Below, piece by piece: positions 36,721-48,356 of a DNA stretch of 64,000 nt (its first letter is position 1; each line of letters starts with the position of its first letter). The DNA is from Comamonas sp. lk (GTDB lineage: Bacteria; Pseudomonadota; Gammaproteobacteria; Burkholderiales; Burkholderiaceae_C): NCBI GenBank assembly GCA_945925985.1, contig CAMELV010000002.1, positions 62,001-126,000 of the forward strand, given 5' to 3'. Below the pieces are notes generated by a model. The model was given only the letters and a program-made list of their open reading frames with translations. It ran no database searches and was not told the DNA's origin. Position numbers and translations under genes: made by a program.

Positions 36721-38577
36721 TCAGACCGCTGCAATATTTTTTCCGGCCAGGGCCTTGTGAATGCCTCGGTTCATGCGCAGCGCGGCGAAGGCTTCGGTGC
36801 CCTTGGCCAGCGCTTGGGTTGATGCTTCGATCTCGGCCGCGTCAACAGACGCCACGGTGGCACGCAAGGCCGCCATCAGGGCATCGACGGCATCGCGTTC
36901 GACTGCTGCCAGCAAATCACCATCCGCGCGCAGAGCGCTCTGGGTCGCCAAGAGCATGCGGTCAGCATCAACGCGCGATTCCACCAGCGCGCGTGCACGC
37001 ATGTCGGCCTCGGCGGTGGTAAAGCTGTCTTGCAACATTCGGGCAATCTGGTCGTCGCCCAGGCCATAAGACGGTTTGACGTCAATCTGCGCCTGAACCC
37101 CGCTGCCCTGCTCCACTGCACTGACACTGAGCAGGCCGTCAGCATCCACCGTAAAGGTCACGCGGATTCGTGCCGCGCCCGCTGCCATGGGAGGAATACC
37201 GCGAAGCTCAAAGCGAGCCAGGCTGCGGCAGTCGGCCACCAGGTCGCGCTCACCCTGCACCACGTGCAGCGCCAGCGCGGTCTGACCGTCCTGGTAGGTG
37301 GTAAAGTCCTGCGCCTTGGCGGTGGGTATGGTCTCGTTACGGGGCACGATGCGCTCTACCAAACCCCCCATGGTCTCCAAGCCCAGCGACAAGGGAATCA
37401 CGTCCAGCAGCAACAAATCCCCGTCGGCACTGTTGCCGGCCAATTGGTTGGCTTGCAGGGCCGCCCCCAGTGCCACCACCTCGTCCGGGTTGAGGTTGGT
37501 CAGGGGCTCCTGCCCAAAATGGGCGGCGACCGCCCGCTGTACTTGAGGCATACGGGTCGAGCCGCCCACCAAAACCACGCCCTGCACATCCTGCACACCC
37601 AGTTGCGCATCCCGCAAGGCCTTGCGTACGGCGTTCAGGGTGCGCGCGGTCAGGGATTGTGTCGCCGCTTCAAAGTCTGTTCTATTAACATCAAATACGA
37701 GCTTAGACCCCGCTAATTGGGCCTCGAATGCTACTGATTCAGTAGCAGACAAGGCCTCCTTGCAACGCCGGGCAGCGTGTTTGAGGGCGGCCTTGTCCGC
37801 CGGGCTGTTCACCGTACGACCAGTCTGGGCGAGCACCCAGTCGGCCAAGGCTTGGTCGTAGTCGTCGCCACCTAGGGCCGAATCGCCGCCGGTGGCCACC
37901 ACCTCGAACACACCACGCGTCAGACGCAAAATGGAGACATCAAAAGTGCCGCCGCCAAGGTCATAGATGGCGTAAGTGCCTTCGCTTCCGTTATCCAGGC
38001 CATAGGCAATGGCGGCAGCGGTCGGCTCGTTGATCAGACGCAGCACATTCAGGCCGGCGAGTTGGGCCGCATCCTTGGTGGCCTGCCGCTGTGCGTCGTC
38101 AAAATAGGCCGGCACAGTGATCACCGCGCCAAACAGATCCTCGACCATGGTGTCTTCGGCGCGGTAGCGCAGGGTCGCCAGAATATCGGCACTGACCTCG
38201 ACCGGCGACTTCTCACCCTGCACCGTGTGCAGGCCCAGCATGCCTGGGCGGTCGGCGAACCGATAGGGCAACTTATCTGCACCAGTCACATCCTGCAGAC
38301 TTCGACCCATAAAGCGCTTGACCGAGGCAATGGTGTTTTCGGGGTCTAGCGCCAGCGCGGCTTGCGCCTCAGCGCCGATTTTTCTGCCGCCACCTGCCAG
38401 GTAACGCACCACCGAGGGCAGAATCACCTCGCCCTGTGCATCAGGCAAACACTCCGCAACGCCGTGCCGTACACAGGCCACCAGCGAGTGGGTGGTGCCT
38501 AGGTCGATACCGACAGCAATGCGCCGCTGATGCGGATTGGGCGACTCGCCAGGCTCGGAAATTTGTAATAAAGCCAT
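36721..38577 (-). CDS. hscA: Fe-S assembly Hsp70 chaperone
   Basis: 618-aa Hsp70-type ATPase with nucleotide-binding domain ([37 protein letters not shown]) and substrate-binding domain. It releases clusters from IscU by binding LPPVK. It lies 23 bp after hscB. About residues 276-300 ([18 protein letters not shown]) are encoded by a dispersed palindromic element, a segment that does not look like normal HscA. Confidence 0.95.
   Translation of the reverse strand: MALLQISEPGESPNPHQRRIAVGIDLGTTHSLVACVRHGVAECLPDAQGEVILPSVVRYLAGGGRKIGAEAQAALALDPENTIASVKRFMGRSLQDVTGADKLPYRFADRPGMLGLHTVQGEKSPVEVSADILATLRYRAEDTMVEDLFGAVITVPAYFDDAQRQATKDAAQLAGLNVLRLINEPTAAAIAYGLDNGSEGTYAIYDLGGGTFDVSILRLTRGVFEVVATGGDSALGGDDYDQALADWVLAQTGRTVNSPADKAALKHAARRCKEALSATESVAFEAQLAGSKLVFDVNRTDFEAATQSLTARTLNAVRKALRDAQLGVQDVQGVVLVGGSTRMPQVQRAVAAHFGQEPLTNLNPDEVVALGAALQANQLAGNSADGDLLLLDVIPLSLGLETMGGLVERIVPRNETIPTAKAQDFTTYQDGQTALALHVVQGERDLVADCRSLARFELRGIPPMAAGAARIRVTFTVDADGLLSVSAVEQGSGVQAQIDVKPSYGLGDDQIARMLQDSFTTAEADMRARALVESRVDADRMLLATQSALRADGDLLAAVERDAVDALMAALRATVASVDAAEIEASTQALAKGTEAFAALRMNRGIHKALAGKNIAAV
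37678..37750. repeat. Dispersed palindromic element in frame in hscA
   Basis: Includes CTTAGACCCCGCTAATTGGG and the palindrome GCTACTGATTCAGTAGC. It aligns with TAGACCCCGTGGTTATTGGG and the final AGTAGC of the intergenic copy at 7686-7740. Confidence 0.6.
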
Positions 38578-38600
38578 GTTTCTCGTATCTATTTAGGATC

Positions 38601-39134
38601 CTATTGTCCCCGCTCTGCCGCCTCCAGGCGGTCTTGGCGCACTTGCACATCAGCGCTGAAGCGCTCGATGAACATCAAAGCCCTAACCTGCTGAACCGCG
38701 CCGGTCGCATCGTTCTGCTCGTCAAGCAGGGCCGCACAAGTCTGCAGGTTTGTCACGCGACTGGCCGTGACCTGTTGCGCCAGCGCATCCAGATCGGCCT
38801 TAGTGCTTGCGTCGTCAAGCGCTTCGCGCCAAGCCATTTGCTGCATGAGAAAGACCGCCGGCATGCTCGTATTATTCTCAGCATGGACCGGTGCGCCACG
38901 CAGTTCGCACAAATAGGCTGCACGCCTGAGCGGGTCCCGTAACCGTTGGTAGGCCTCATTGATGCGAACCGACCACTGCATCGCCAAACGTTGGGCTGCT
39001 GCGCCTTGCGCGACAAACCGGTCCGGGTGCGCTTCGCGCTGCAGGTCTTTCCAGCGTTGATCAAGGTTTGCGCGGTCCTGTGAAAACCGGCAGGGCAGGC
39101 CAAACAGCTCGAAATCGCTGGACTGAAGGTTCAC
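38601..39134 (-). CDS. hscB: Fe-S assembly J-domain co-chaperone
   Basis: 177 aa. The N-terminal J domain ([16 protein letters not shown] with the HPD tripeptide at about residue 35) stimulates HscA. The C-terminal helical domain binds IscU. The GTG start at 39134 overlaps the iscA stop as GTGA, so translation is coupled; a start seven codons upstream is less likely. Confidence 0.93.
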   Translation of the reverse strand: MNLQSSDFELFGLPCRFSQDRANLDQRWKDLQREAHPDRFVAQGAAAQRLAMQWSVRINEAYQRLRDPLRRAAYLCELRGAPVHAENNTSMPAVFLMQQMAWREALDDASTKADLDALAQQVTASRVTNLQTCAALLDEQNDATGAVQQVRALMFIERFSADVQVRQDRLEAAERGQ

Positions 39135-39454
39135 ACCCGGAACGACTCGCCGCAACCGCAGCGGTCCCGCTCCTTCGGGTTGTTGAACTTGAAGCCTTCA
39201 TTCAGGCCTTCCCGGACGAAATCAAGCTCTGTACCATCCAGGTAAGGCAGGCTTTTCGGATCGATCAGCACCTTGACGCTGTGTCCTTCAAAGACCACGT
39301 CTTCGGGGTTGAGCTCGTCCACGTACTCCAGCTTGTAGGCCAAGCCTGAGCAGCCTGTGGTTTTTACGCCCAGTCGCACACCCACGCCCTTGCCACGCTT
39401 GGCCAAGTAGCGCGTCACGTGCCGTGCCGCGGCTTCAGTGAGAGTAACTGCCAT
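39131..39454 (-). CDS. iscA: A-type Fe-S carrier IscA
   Basis: 107 aa starting [13 protein letters not shown] at 39454. The three conserved Cys are in TTGCSGLAY and the C-terminal RCGCGESF. It carries clusters from IscU to target proteins. It begins 2 bp after the iscU stop. Confidence 0.95.
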   Translation of the reverse strand: MAVTLTEAAARHVTRYLAKRGKGVGVRLGVKTTGCSGLAYKLEYVDELNPEDVVFEGHSVKVLIDPKSLPYLDGTELDFVREGLNEGFKFNNPKERDRCGCGESFRV

Positions 39455-39455
39455 G

Positions 39456-39854
39456 TCAGTGAGACGAGGCTGGCATGTGCTTTTGCCGATAGTCATTGAC
39501 AGCGGCCTTGATGGCATCCTCGGCCAAAATTGAGCAGTGAATTTTGACCGGCGGCAAGGCCAACTCTTCAGCAATCTCACTGTTCTTGAGTGCAGCCGCC
39601 TGTTCCAAGGTCTTGCCCTTGACCCATTCAGTCACCAGAGAGGACGATGCAATGGCCGAGCCGCAACCATAGGTCTTGAAGCGAGCGTCCTCAATCACGC
39701 CAGTCTCGGGGTTGACCTTGATTTGCAGTTTCATCACGTCGCCGCAGGCTGGCGCGCCCACCATGCCGGTGCCCACCGACTCATCGCCCTTGTCAAACGA
39801 GCCGACATTACGGGGGTTTTCATAGTGATCAACAACTTTTTCAGAATATGCCAT
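39456..39854 (-). CDS. iscU: Fe-S cluster scaffold IscU
   Basis: 132 aa. Cluster ligands are C37 (GAPACGDV), C64 ([13 protein letters not shown]) and C107 (KIHCSIL), and the HscA recognition motif LPPVK is at 100-104. It lies 20 bp after iscS. Confidence 0.97.
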   Translation of the reverse strand: MAYSEKVVDHYENPRNVGSFDKGDESVGTGMVGAPACGDVMKLQIKVNPETGVIEDARFKTYGCGSAIASSSLVTEWVKGKTLEQAAALKNSEIAEELALPPVKIHCSILAEDAIKAAVNDYRQKHMPASSH

Positions 39855-39874
39855 GGTGTTTTACCTCGGTTGGT

Positions 39875-41095
39875 TCAGTGGGCGGCCCACTGGATGGTGC
39901 TGATGTCAATGCCGTCCTTGAACATTTCCCACAGGGGGCTCAGGTCGCGCAGCTTGGCGACGTTGAGCTTGATGGTCTCGACGGCATAGTCAATTTCGGC
40001 CTCGGTGGTGTAGCGGCCGATGGTCATGCGCAGGCTGCTGTGGGCGAGTTCGTCGCTGCGCCCCAAAGCGCGCAACACATAGCTCGGCTCCAGGCTGGCC
40101 GAAGTGCAGGCCGAGCCGCTGGAGACCGCCAGCCCCTTGATGCCCATGATGAGCGACTCTCCCTCAACATAGTTGAAACTCATGTTGAGGTTGTGCGGCA
40201 CACGGCGCTCCAGATGGCCGTTGATAAAGACCTGCTCAACGTCCTTCAATCCATCCAGCATGCGCTGGTGCAGACCGCGGATACGCTGGTTTTCTGAGGC
40301 CATGTCGGTACGGGCGATCCGGAAGGCCTCGCCCATGCCAACGATCTGATGCGTGGGCAGCGTGCCGGAGCGCATGCCGCGCTCGTGGCCACCCCCGTGC
40401 ATTTGCGCCTCGATCCGAACCCTGGGCTTGCGTCGCACGAACAAGGCACCAATGCCCTTGGGCCCGTAAGTCTTGTGGGCGGTAAGACTCATCAAGTCGA
40501 CCGGCAGGCTAGCCAGGTCGATGTCAACGCGGCCCGTGGCTTGCGCGGCATCGACATGAAACACCACGCCCTTTTCACGGCAAATGGAGCCAAGGGCTGC
40601 GATGTCTTGAATGACACCGATTTCGTTGTTCACAAACATCACGCTGGCAAGGATGGTGTCCGGGCGAATCGCGGCCTTGAACACCGCCAGATCGACCAAA
40701 CCGTCGGACTGAACATCCAGGTAGCTGACGTCGAAGCCCTGGCGCTCCAGTTCGCGGCAGGTGTCCAGTACAGCCTTGTGCTCGGTCTTGACGGTAATGA
40801 TGTGCCTGCCCTTGCTCTTGTAAAAGCCGGCGGCGCCTTTGATCGCTAGGTTATTGGACTCGGTGGCACCCGAGGTCCAGACGATTTCTCGCGGATCGGC
40901 GCCTATCAGTGCGGCAACTTGTTCGCGCGCCTGCTCCACAGCAGCCTCGGCCTCCCAGCCCCAGGCGTGGCTGCGCGAGGCAGGGTTGCCGAAATGCTGA
41001 CGTAACCAGGGAACCATGGCGTCCACCACCCGCTCATCACAGGGGTTGGTGGCGCTGTAGTCCATGTAAATCGGGAAATGCGGGGTCGTGTTCAT
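39875..41095 (-). CDS. iscS: Cysteine desulfurase IscS
   Basis: 406-aa PLP enzyme. PLP-Lys is in [12 protein letters not shown], and the persulfide Cys loop is [16 protein letters not shown] near residue 330. The start at 41095 ([13 protein letters not shown]) is preferred to an upstream in-frame ATG at 41167. It donates sulfur to IscU and thiolation pathways. Confidence 0.97.
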   Translation of the reverse strand: MNTTPHFPIYMDYSATNPCDERVVDAMVPWLRQHFGNPASRSHAWGWEAEAAVEQAREQVAALIGADPREIVWTSGATESNNLAIKGAAGFYKSKGRHIITVKTEHKAVLDTCRELERQGFDVSYLDVQSDGLVDLAVFKAAIRPDTILASVMFVNNEIGVIQDIAALGSICREKGVVFHVDAAQATGRVDIDLASLPVDLMSLTAHKTYGPKGIGALFVRRKPRVRIEAQMHGGGHERGMRSGTLPTHQIVGMGEAFRIARTDMASENQRIRGLHQRMLDGLKDVEQVFINGHLERRVPHNLNMSFNYVEGESLIMGIKGLAVSSGSACTSASLEPSYVLRALGRSDELAHSSLRMTIGRYTTEAEIDYAVETIKLNVAKLRDLSPLWEMFKDGIDISTIQWAAH

Positions 41096-41117
41096 GGTGA
41101 AAATGCAGTGAGGAAGC

Positions 41118-41654
41118 TCAGGTTTTATTGAAAACATTGCCCAGGGCAAACACGGAATTGGGCGCATTGATTCGGACCGGTTTCACCACTGGCAGGCTGG
41201 AAATGGCGCGCTTCAGCGTGGGCTTGTCCTCAACCTGAAGGCCCTTGGCCAATTGATCATCCACCAGTTTCTGGAGGCTGACCGAATCCAAAAACTCCAC
41301 CATGCGAACGTTGAGCGAGGCCCATAGGTCATGTGTCATACAACGCGTCCCTTCGCCCAGACAGTTTTCCTTGCCACCGCACTGCGTGGCGTCGATGGGT
41401 TCGTCAACCGACAGAATGATGTCGGCCACAGTAATCTCGGTCGGGCTACGTCCAAGGGTATAACCGCCGCCCGGGCCACGGGTCGACTCGACCAGCTCAT
41501 GCCGGCGCAGCTTGCCGAACAACTGCTCTAGGTACGACAGCGAGATCTGTTGGCGCTGGCTGATTGCCGCCAAGGTGACGGGACCGCTATTTTGGCGCAG
41601 ACCCAGATCGATCATTGCTGTGACCGCAAAACGGCCTTTTGTGGTGAGGCGCAT
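41118..41654 (-). CDS. iscR: Rrf2-family regulator IscR
   Basis: 178 aa starting [11 protein letters not shown] at 41654 behind an AAGGAG ribosome site. N-terminal winged helix, and the [2Fe-2S] ligands [14 protein letters not shown] (C-x5-C-x5-C) near residue 93. Holo-IscR represses the isc operon by binding the site at 41676-41700. First gene of iscRSUA-hscBA-fdx. Confidence 0.96.
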   Translation of the reverse strand: MRLTTKGRFAVTAMIDLGLRQNSGPVTLAAISQRQQISLSYLEQLFGKLRRHELVESTRGPGGGYTLGRSPTEITVADIILSVDEPIDATQCGGKENCLGEGTRCMTHDLWASLNVRMVEFLDSVSLQKLVDDQLAKGLQVEDKPTLKRAISSLPVVKPVRINAPNSVFALGNVFNKT

Positions 41655-41675
41655 CACAAACTCCTTGAGAGTGAT

Positions 41676-41700
41676 TTGGTTGACTAGACCGCTCAAGTAT
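41676..41700 (-). promoter_or_regulatory. Type 1 IscR binding site
   Basis: On the minus strand ATACTTGAGCGGTCTAGTCA ACCAA matches the ATAC-TTGA-N6-TAGTCAA type 1 consensus in both half sites. It lies 22 bp upstream of the iscR start. Confidence 0.75.
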
Positions 41701-41716
41701 AGCTATAAACCCAGTG
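41697..41716. repeat. Partial dispersed element upstream of iscR
   Basis: AGTATAGCTATAAACCCA is the reverse complement of TGGGTTTATAGCTATACT in the copy at 7686-7740. It abuts the IscR site. Confidence 0.5.
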
Positions 41717-41743
41717 ATTTGCTCGGGTACCTAGACTGATCGG

Positions 41744-43891
41744 TCACATTCTGCGGGTACCCGGTGCGGTCGCGAGCAAAACAACATTGTCGCTGCCCGG
41801 GGCACCGAAGGCCTGTTGCTTCAACATCGCGAGTTGGTCCCGCACCCTCGCCGCCTTTTCAAACTCCAGGTTGCGCGCATGGTCCATCATGAGCTTCTCG
41901 AGCCGCTTTATTTCCCGCGCAATATCCTTCTCGCTCATATCCTCTACCTGCGCGCGCTGCAGGGCGTCGCGCTCGAGCTTCTCGGCTTCCTTGCCCGCCT
42001 TTTCGCTGTAGACGCCATCAATCAGGTCACGCACCTGCTTGACGATGCTGCGCGGCGTGATGCCATGGGCCTGGTTGTGGGTAACCTGACGTGCGCGCCG
42101 GCGTTCAGTCTCGCCCATGGCTTTTTTCATGGACTCAGTGATTCGGTCAGCATACAAAATGGCACGCCCGTTCAGGTTGCGCGCAGCCCGGCCAATGGTC
42201 TGGATGAGTGAGCGCTCGGATCGCAAAAAGCCCTCCTTGTCGGCGTCCAGAATGGCCACCAGGCTGACCTCGGGAATGTCCAACCCTTCCCGCAGCAGGT
42301 TGATGCCGACCAGGACGTCAAAGGTACCCAAACGCAAGTCGCGCAAGATTTCCACCCGTTCAACCGTGTCGACATCGCTGTGCAGGTAGCGCACTTTGAC
42401 ACCGTTGTCAGACAGGTAGTCGGTCAGTTGCTCGGCCATCCGTTTGGTCAATGTGGTGATCAGCACCCGCTCGTGCTTGTCGACCCGGATCCGAATCTCC
42501 TGTAAAACATCATCCACTTGGCGGGTGGCCGGTCGAACCTCTACCTCCGGGTCGACCAGACCTGTGGGCCGCACCAGTTGCTCGACCACCTGACCCGCGT
42601 GGTCTTTTTCCCACTGGGCGGGGGTAGCAGAGACAAAAATCGCCTGACGCATGCGCGCCTCGAACTCCTCAAACTTGAGCGGCCGGTTGTCTAGTGCGCT
42701 CGGCAGCCGGAAACCATACTCCACCAGCGTGGTCTTGCGGGCGCGGTCGCCGTTGTACATGCCGCCAAACTGGCCGATCAGCACGTGACTTTCGTCCAGG
42801 AACATCAGCGCGTCCTTGGGCAGGTAGTCGGTCAGGGTGGCCGGCGGGGCGCCAGGCGGGGCCCCGCTCAGGTGGCGACTGTAATTCTCGATGCCCTTGC
42901 AGTGCCCCACTTCAGCCAGCATTTCAAGGTCAAATCGGGTACGCTGCTCAAGCCGCTGCGCCTCCACTAATTTACCCATGCCCACAAACTCCTTGAGCCG
43001 GTCTGACAGCTCGGTTTTAATGGTTTCCACCGCCGCCAGCACCTGCTCACGCGGCGTCACGTAGTGGCTGCTGGGGTAAACCGTGAAGCGCGGAATCTTC
43101 TGGCGGATCCGGCCCGTCAGCGGATCGAACAGTTGCAGCGATTCGATCTCGTCGTCGAACAGCTCGATACGAACCGCCATTTCGCTGTGCTCGGCAGGAA
43201 ACACGTCAATCGTGTCTCCCCGCACCCGGAACTTACCCCGCGCAAACTCCACGTCATTGCGTTGGTACTGCATGCGCACCAACTGGGCAATCAGGTCGCG
43301 TTGGCCAAACTTGTCTCCGCTGCGCAGGGTCATCACCATCTGGTGGTAGGCCTCGGGCTGACCGATACCGTAAATGGCCGAAACAGTGGCAACAATCACC
43401 ACGTCTCGGCGCTCCAGGACACTTTTGGTACAACTCAGTCGCATCTGCTCGATGTGTTCGTTGATGGCCGAGTCCTTCTCAATGAACAGGTCGCGCTGCG
43501 GCACATAGGCCTCGGGCTGGTAATAGTCGTAATAACTCACGAAGTATTCGACTGCATTTTTCGGGAAGAACTCGCGGAACTCACTGTACAACTGCGCCGC
43601 CAGCGTCTTGTTGGGCGCAAAGACAATGGCCGGCCGGCCCAATCGAGCGATCACATTGGCCATGGTGAAGGTTTTGCCGGAGCCAGTAACGCCCAGTAGC
43701 GTCTGGAACACCTCACCATCCAGTACGCCATCGACCAGCTGATCGATGGCCGTCGGTTGGTCGCCCGCCGGCGGATAGGGCTGATACAGCTCAAAGGGGG
43801 AGCCGGGGTAGCGAACAAAGGTACCGGGCAATGGCGCCGGGGCGACCTCTGCAGGCGGCACATCCAAGGCAAGCGGAAGGGGGATAGACAT
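41744..43891 (-). CDS. uvrB: Excinuclease ABC subunit B
   Basis: 715-aa helicase-like subunit of nucleotide excision repair. Walker [14 protein letters not shown], beta-hairpin [12 protein letters not shown], helicase motifs DESHVLIGQ and QTIGRAARN, and the C-terminal UVR motif (about 645-680, [19 protein letters not shown]) for UvrC contact. The start at 43891 ([11 protein letters not shown]) is chosen; 43927 is possible. The N-terminus has about 25 extra residues compared with E. coli. Confidence 0.96.
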   Translation of the reverse strand: MSIPLPLALDVPPAEVAPAPLPGTFVRYPGSPFELYQPYPPAGDQPTAIDQLVDGVLDGEVFQTLLGVTGSGKTFTMANVIARLGRPAIVFAPNKTLAAQLYSEFREFFPKNAVEYFVSYYDYYQPEAYVPQRDLFIEKDSAINEHIEQMRLSCTKSVLERRDVVIVATVSAIYGIGQPEAYHQMVMTLRSGDKFGQRDLIAQLVRMQYQRNDVEFARGKFRVRGDTIDVFPAEHSEMAVRIELFDDEIESLQLFDPLTGRIRQKIPRFTVYPSSHYVTPREQVLAAVETIKTELSDRLKEFVGMGKLVEAQRLEQRTRFDLEMLAEVGHCKGIENYSRHLSGAPPGAPPATLTDYLPKDALMFLDESHVLIGQFGGMYNGDRARKTTLVEYGFRLPSALDNRPLKFEEFEARMRQAIFVSATPAQWEKDHAGQVVEQLVRPTGLVDPEVEVRPATRQVDDVLQEIRIRVDKHERVLITTLTKRMAEQLTDYLSDNGVKVRYLHSDVDTVERVEILRDLRLGTFDVLVGINLLREGLDIPEVSLVAILDADKEGFLRSERSLIQTIGRAARNLNGRAILYADRITESMKKAMGETERRRARQVTHNQAHGITPRSIVKQVRDLIDGVYSEKAGKEAEKLERDALQRAQVEDMSEKDIAREIKRLEKLMMDHARNLEFEKAARVRDQLAMLKQQAFGAPGSDNVVLLATAPGTRRM

Positions 43892-44050
43892 CAAGACGTA
43901 ACGATGGTTCGGGTGAAAAGCAAGCAAACCGCTTAGCCAGCCTAGGCGGTGCAGGCTATAGTGTGACTCGACCGGATTTTCTCACGTGTGCCCACCGCAC
44001 AAATTCAAGATGATCTGGCTTGCCGGCTTTTTTTTGAACCATGCTGACCC

Positions 44051-44401
44051 ATGCAAATTGAAGAAATTGAACCCAATGAACGGCGACAGCACGAGCGGCG
44101 CGTGCTGCGCGGCACGTCGCAGCTACAGTTTGGCAAGTACCCGGCCATGGAAACCCGCACCATGGACGTCAGCATCAGCGGTCTGGGCATCATCGCACCT
44201 GTAAACCCACCCGCGCGCACGCAATGCACCATCCGCTTTGTAGTGCCGATCGATGTGGACCGGAATGTCACCGTCACGGCGGCTGCGATAGTGACGCACA
44301 GCGTGTACACCCGAGCCGATGATGGCTTCAAGGTCGGCCTGATGTTTGCCAATATGCCGGCAGAGACGACCGCTGTGCTGCAACGATTTATTAAACGCTA
44401 A
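44051..44401 (+). CDS. PilZ-domain protein (putative c-di-GMP receptor)
   Basis: 116 aa. The N-terminal RRQHERRVLRG contains the RxxxR motif and DVSISGLGII the D/NxSxxG motif, about 25 residues apart, the c-di-GMP-binding pair of PilZ. It is single-domain, divergent from uvrB and 130 bp before an aminotransferase. The output is unknown. Confidence 0.85.
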   Translation: MQIEEIEPNERRQHERRVLRGTSQLQFGKYPAMETRTMDVSISGLGIIAPVNPPARTQCTIRFVVPIDVDRNVTVTAAAIVTHSVYTRADDGFKVGLMFANMPAETTAVLQRFIKR

Positions 44402-44531
44402 GCCAGCACCCCGAAGTTGGTCAATCCGGTTTCAAAGCACCCAGAGCTCGTTCTGCCTGGCTGCATAAAATAGATGTTGAATCAGCCTCTCGGCTGTGGC
44501 CTTTCCCTAACCCAAATGCACAGGACTCTGC

Positions 44532-45728
44532 ATGTCTTTTTTTTCTGCTGTCGAAATGGCGCCTCGCGACCCGATTCTGGGGCTCAACGAGCAGTTTGCT
44601 GCTGACCCAAACCCGGCCAAAGTCAACCTGGGCGTAGGTGTCTATTACGACGACCAGGGCAAGCTGCCACTGTTGGCCTGCGTCCAGGCGGCGGAGCAGT
44701 CCATGATGGCGACCCCAACAGCGCGCGGCTACTTGCCCATTGATGGTATTGCCGCCTACGACGCAGGCGTCAAGGCACTGGTGTTTGGCGGGAGCAGCGA
44801 GCCGGTCCAATCGGGTCGAATCGCTACGGTGCAAGCGATTGGCGGCACGGGCGGCCTGAAAATTGGCGCTGATTTTCTAAAAAAATTCAGTCCCAGTGCC
44901 GAGGTGCTGATTTCTGACCCCAGTTGGGAAAATCACCGCGCCCTGTTCACCAGCGCCGGCTTCGTGGTCAAAAACTACCGCTACTACGACGCTGCCAACA
45001 GGGGCGTTGACTTCGATGGCATGCTGGCTGACCTGAGCGCTGCGCCCGCGGGCAGCATCGTCGTTCTGCATGCCTGCTGCCATAACCCCACCGGCTATGA
45101 CATCACCCCGGCCCAATGGGACCAGGTGGTAAGCCTCTGCAAGTCGCGTTCTCAGGTGCCGTTCCTGGACATGGCCTACCAAGGTTTTGGTTATGGACTG
45201 GCCGAAGACGGCGCCGTGGTGCAGAAATTTGTTGCGGCAGGCATGAGCTTTTTTGTGTCCACCTCGTTCAGCAAGAGCTTCAGCCTGTATGGCGAACGCG
45301 TCGGCGCTTTGAGCGTGCTCTGCGACAGCAAGGACGAGGCATCGCGCGTGCTGTCACAGTTGAAAATCGTGATCCGTACCAACTACAGCAGCCCACCCAG
45401 CCATGGCGGCGCGGTGGTGGCAGCGGTGTTGTCCAAGCCTGAATGGCGGGCGCTGTGGGAATCTGAGCTGGGTGGCATGCGCACCCGCATCAAGGCAACG
45501 CGGCAAAAAATGGTTGATGGTCTGAAGTCGGCGGGTGTGCAACAGGACATGTCATTTATCACCAGCCAGATCGGCATGTTCAGCTACTCCGGGCTGAGCC
45601 GAGACCAGATGGTTCGTCTGCGCACTGAGTTTGGGGTGTATGGCACCGACACCGGGCGCATGTGCGTGGCTGCGCTCAACAGCAAGAATATTGATCATGT
45701 CTGCGCTGCAATCGCCAAAGTGATGTGA
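44532..45728 (+). CDS. Aspartate/aromatic amino acid aminotransferase
   Basis: 398-aa class I PLP aminotransferase of the AspC/TyrB group. Substrate Arg region NLGVGVYYDDQG, PLP-phosphate ACCHNPTGYD, and the Schiff-base Lys in TSFSKSFSLYGERVGAL near residue 246. Which of aspartate or aromatic substrates is preferred cannot be told. It commonly neighbours uvrB in Burkholderiales. Confidence 0.92.
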   Translation: MSFFSAVEMAPRDPILGLNEQFAADPNPAKVNLGVGVYYDDQGKLPLLACVQAAEQSMMATPTARGYLPIDGIAAYDAGVKALVFGGSSEPVQSGRIATVQAIGGTGGLKIGADFLKKFSPSAEVLISDPSWENHRALFTSAGFVVKNYRYYDAANRGVDFDGMLADLSAAPAGSIVVLHACCHNPTGYDITPAQWDQVVSLCKSRSQVPFLDMAYQGFGYGLAEDGAVVQKFVAAGMSFFVSTSFSKSFSLYGERVGALSVLCDSKDEASRVLSQLKIVIRTNYSSPPSHGGAVVAAVLSKPEWRALWESELGGMRTRIKATRQKMVDGLKSAGVQQDMSFITSQIGMFSYSGLSRDQMVRLRTEFGVYGTDTGRMCVAALNSKNIDHVCAAIAKVM

Positions 45729-45761
45729 TCAACCTGGCTGGCGCCTAAACCAGCTAGACCC

Positions 45762-46832
45762 CTAGATCATCCCGGCGGCGCGCAATGATTCCAGTGCAGC
45801 GCGCGCCTCAGGGCGTGGACTGCGCATCAGGAAAAAGACCATGGCATAGCGTGAGGCAAAGGCCTGAGGCTTGCCTGAGGCCAGCCATTCAGCAAAGAGC
45901 GGGCCGAACTCCCATCGCTCCCAATTACCCAGGTCAGACGCCACCAACCCGGGCCAGGGAGTTGACTGGGCGATAAAGTGGCGATAAGCCTGAACCACGC
46001 GTGATCGCCCTACGCGCTGACCGTCGGCACCATGCACGCTGAGGGCCAATAACGCGGCCGACACACCCATTTCGTGGGCTGATGGACCGCTGAGGTACTG
46101 CCGCTCCACCCAGGCCACCCCCTCTGGGCCTCGCAGTTCCAGCCAAGCGGCGAGCATGGCAGACAGGGTGGGTCCATCGCCTGCGCCGCGCACCCCCGCC
46201 ATGCGCTGCTGCAACCAGTCAGCGCTGACCTGGTTGCCGGCAAATCCAAGTAGCAAGGCATACAGTGGGCGCCGGGCCGTTAGGGCGGGCGTGTCGAGCC
46301 AGCGGACCAATTGCGCTGCGTTGAGCTTTGGGGCTGTAGCCCGCAACGAGGCATAGGGCGCGCTGGCTATTTCTTCGTAGGCAGCCTGGGCCACCAACGG
46401 TTCAAGGCTTTCGAGTTCCGGCAGAAACGCCCCGAGACGAGCCGTCCATTGGCTGGGGGTCGAATCCGTCGCATCGGCAAAAGTCACAAGTCGACGCGCC
46501 CAATCCGCATGGTGGGATGCCAACTGACCTGCACTTTGCCAGTCGGCTGTGCCATTTCGGTAGAGCAATACCAACGGAGACACCGTGAAAGACTCCAGAG
46601 CGCCCTGCGCTAGTCGGATCGGGCCCTGGGGCCATCCGCCCTTGATCAGCTGCTGGGCCGTGAACGCGTTACCTACCGTCGGTGCGGCCATTACCACCAC
46701 ATCGGCCGCGCGCAAACGTTGTCGCAGGGTACCCGCCGCGTCTGCAGGCGCACAGATGGCACATGCCCAACTGACTGGCGTAAGCCCCAGCAGAATAAGC
46801 AAAAGTAACAGGACGAATCGCAGGAAGTACAT
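45762..46832 (-). CDS. Exported hypothetical protein
   Basis: 356 aa with a clear signal peptide (hydrophobic residues 4-22, ending SWA) followed by CAICAPADAAGT. The mature N-terminus is Cys-containing (CAIC). The rest is rich in Leu, Ala and Trp helices, suggesting a helical-repeat fold. I recognise no family. It is convergent with the aminotransferase and divergent from the phospholipase C/nuclease-like gene 79 bp away. Confidence 0.7.
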   Translation of the reverse strand: MYFLRFVLLLLLILLGLTPVSWACAICAPADAAGTLRQRLRAADVVVMAAPTVGNAFTAQQLIKGGWPQGPIRLAQGALESFTVSPLVLLYRNGTADWQSAGQLASHHADWARRLVTFADATDSTPSQWTARLGAFLPELESLEPLVAQAAYEEIASAPYASLRATAPKLNAAQLVRWLDTPALTARRPLYALLLGFAGNQVSADWLQQRMAGVRGAGDGPTLSAMLAAWLELRGPEGVAWVERQYLSGPSAHEMGVSAALLALSVHGADGQRVGRSRVVQAYRHFIAQSTPWPGLVASDLGNWERWEFGPLFAEWLASGKPQAFASRYAMVFFLMRSPRPEARAALESLRAAGMI

Positions 46833-46911
46833 GGGCAGTGGCTATGATGAGCATTTGATTCTAGGGTCATGTCCCGACCTGGAGTAGCCACTGAAACTGG
46901 AGAATTAGCCC

Positions 46912-48276
46912 ATGCGCCGCTTCACCCTGCCCCTCATCGCCATGCTCACCCTAATGGCCGGCGAGGCCGGCGCGTGGAGCAACCATACCTTTGCGGCCTA
47001 CCGGGCCTTTGAAGGCCTGCCAGAGCTCAGGCAGGCGGTTCCGGTTCGGGTGGAACCACTGGAGGCTTTTTTAAAAGATCAGGAGCAAGCCATTGAGAGT
47101 CTGCTGGCCAGCCAGGAGGTTTGGGCCAGTAGCCAGCTTGATGTTTACCCCGCTCGCCCTGCCGGGCTGGCGTTCAAGGCCAACCCGGCGCGTAATGACC
47201 AAGCGCGTCGACTGGCTTTTCTGACCGCATTGCGGGTGGCACCCAACAGCAAGTTTGCGCTTTATGTCCAACCTGATCCTTGGGGCCCACCGCCCGAGGC
47301 GAACACCCTGTTGCCCCATGCTGTGGTGAATACGCTGCCCGAACAAGCCAACTCGACCTACCGTTTTGTTGGGCTGGCCCCGGGTGCCACAGTGCCGCCG
47401 CTGAACGTGCTGGCCTCCGCAACTGACGAGCCGGACTATGGGCTCGACATCAACCTGTGGCAGGACAGCCCGTCCGACTGGGGCAAAGTTTATGGATTTG
47501 GCGCCTTGCCATTTGGCAATCCGGCACTGTACTACTCGACCCAAGCGCCCTTTCACATGGGCTTCTTCCATGAAGACAAGGCGATTTATCTGGCAGCGGC
47601 CTTTGTCAAAAAAACCTTCCCTTTGTGGCGGGTCCAGCAGTACACGGGTTTGGCGACCCTGGCCTTTCGCAGCGGCCATCCTTACTGGGGCTGGCGCTTT
47701 ACCGGCTTGGCGTTGCATTACCTGCAGGACTTGACCCAGCCCTATCACGCCAGCCTGTCGCCAGGCAATGGCACGGCCAAACTGATTGGCATCAACCTGC
47801 TGGCAATGCTTGGCATGCCGCGACTGAAAGACGAGATGATTGTGTTGCTGTCCAACCGGCACCTAGCGCTGGAGAAGTACCAGAACCAATTGTTGTACAA
47901 CGCGGCCCGGGCCCGCCAACCGACGGCCGTGGACCAAGCCTTGCGGCAGACCGACCGGGACGCCAGCTACCCGGCCTGGGACGATTTGTACACGCGGGAT
48001 GTGGTCAGCCGGCAGTCGCACGCCATGGGGTCCCAGCTCACTGACGTTCTGGTGTCAGCCATGCCAGCCGGCTATGTGTCTGATCCCAAATTCGACTTTG
48101 GTGTTAGGGAAGCGGGCATTGACCTGGCCGCCGAGCTAGGCCGCCAAGGCAGCAGTACCAGTGCCCAGCGCGCCAAACTCGATGCCATGGTGGCCGAGCT
48201 GCTGGGTCATTTCGGGGCCCACAGTCGTAATTTGGTTCGAGGCGTGCTCAAAGGCGCTGGCCCTCTGCCGAAATAG
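46912..48276 (+). CDS. Zinc-dependent phospholipase C / S1-P1 nuclease-like exported protein
   Basis: 454 aa. The signal peptide ends at GEAGA, so the mature protein starts WSNHTF, the N-terminal Trp being a zinc ligand in this superfamily. HYLQDLTQPYH near residue 275 matches the HYxxDxxQPxH zinc signature. A long insert separates N-terminus and signature. It probably hydrolyses phospholipids or nucleic acids in the periplasm; substrate is unproven. Confidence 0.72.
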   Translation: MRRFTLPLIAMLTLMAGEAGAWSNHTFAAYRAFEGLPELRQAVPVRVEPLEAFLKDQEQAIESLLASQEVWASSQLDVYPARPAGLAFKANPARNDQARRLAFLTALRVAPNSKFALYVQPDPWGPPPEANTLLPHAVVNTLPEQANSTYRFVGLAPGATVPPLNVLASATDEPDYGLDINLWQDSPSDWGKVYGFGALPFGNPALYYSTQAPFHMGFFHEDKAIYLAAAFVKKTFPLWRVQQYTGLATLAFRSGHPYWGWRFTGLALHYLQDLTQPYHASLSPGNGTAKLIGINLLAMLGMPRLKDEMIVLLSNRHLALEKYQNQLLYNAARARQPTAVDQALRQTDRDASYPAWDDLYTRDVVSRQSHAMGSQLTDVLVSAMPAGYVSDPKFDFGVREAGIDLAAELGRQGSSTSAQRAKLDAMVAELLGHFGAHSRNLVRGVLKGAGPLPK

Positions 48277-48356
48277 CCTGAAGCTTGTCAAGCAGATACC
48301 GGCGTGAACCACATTGGAGTGGCCAACTTAAATCAAAAGCCTGGATAGCTGTTATA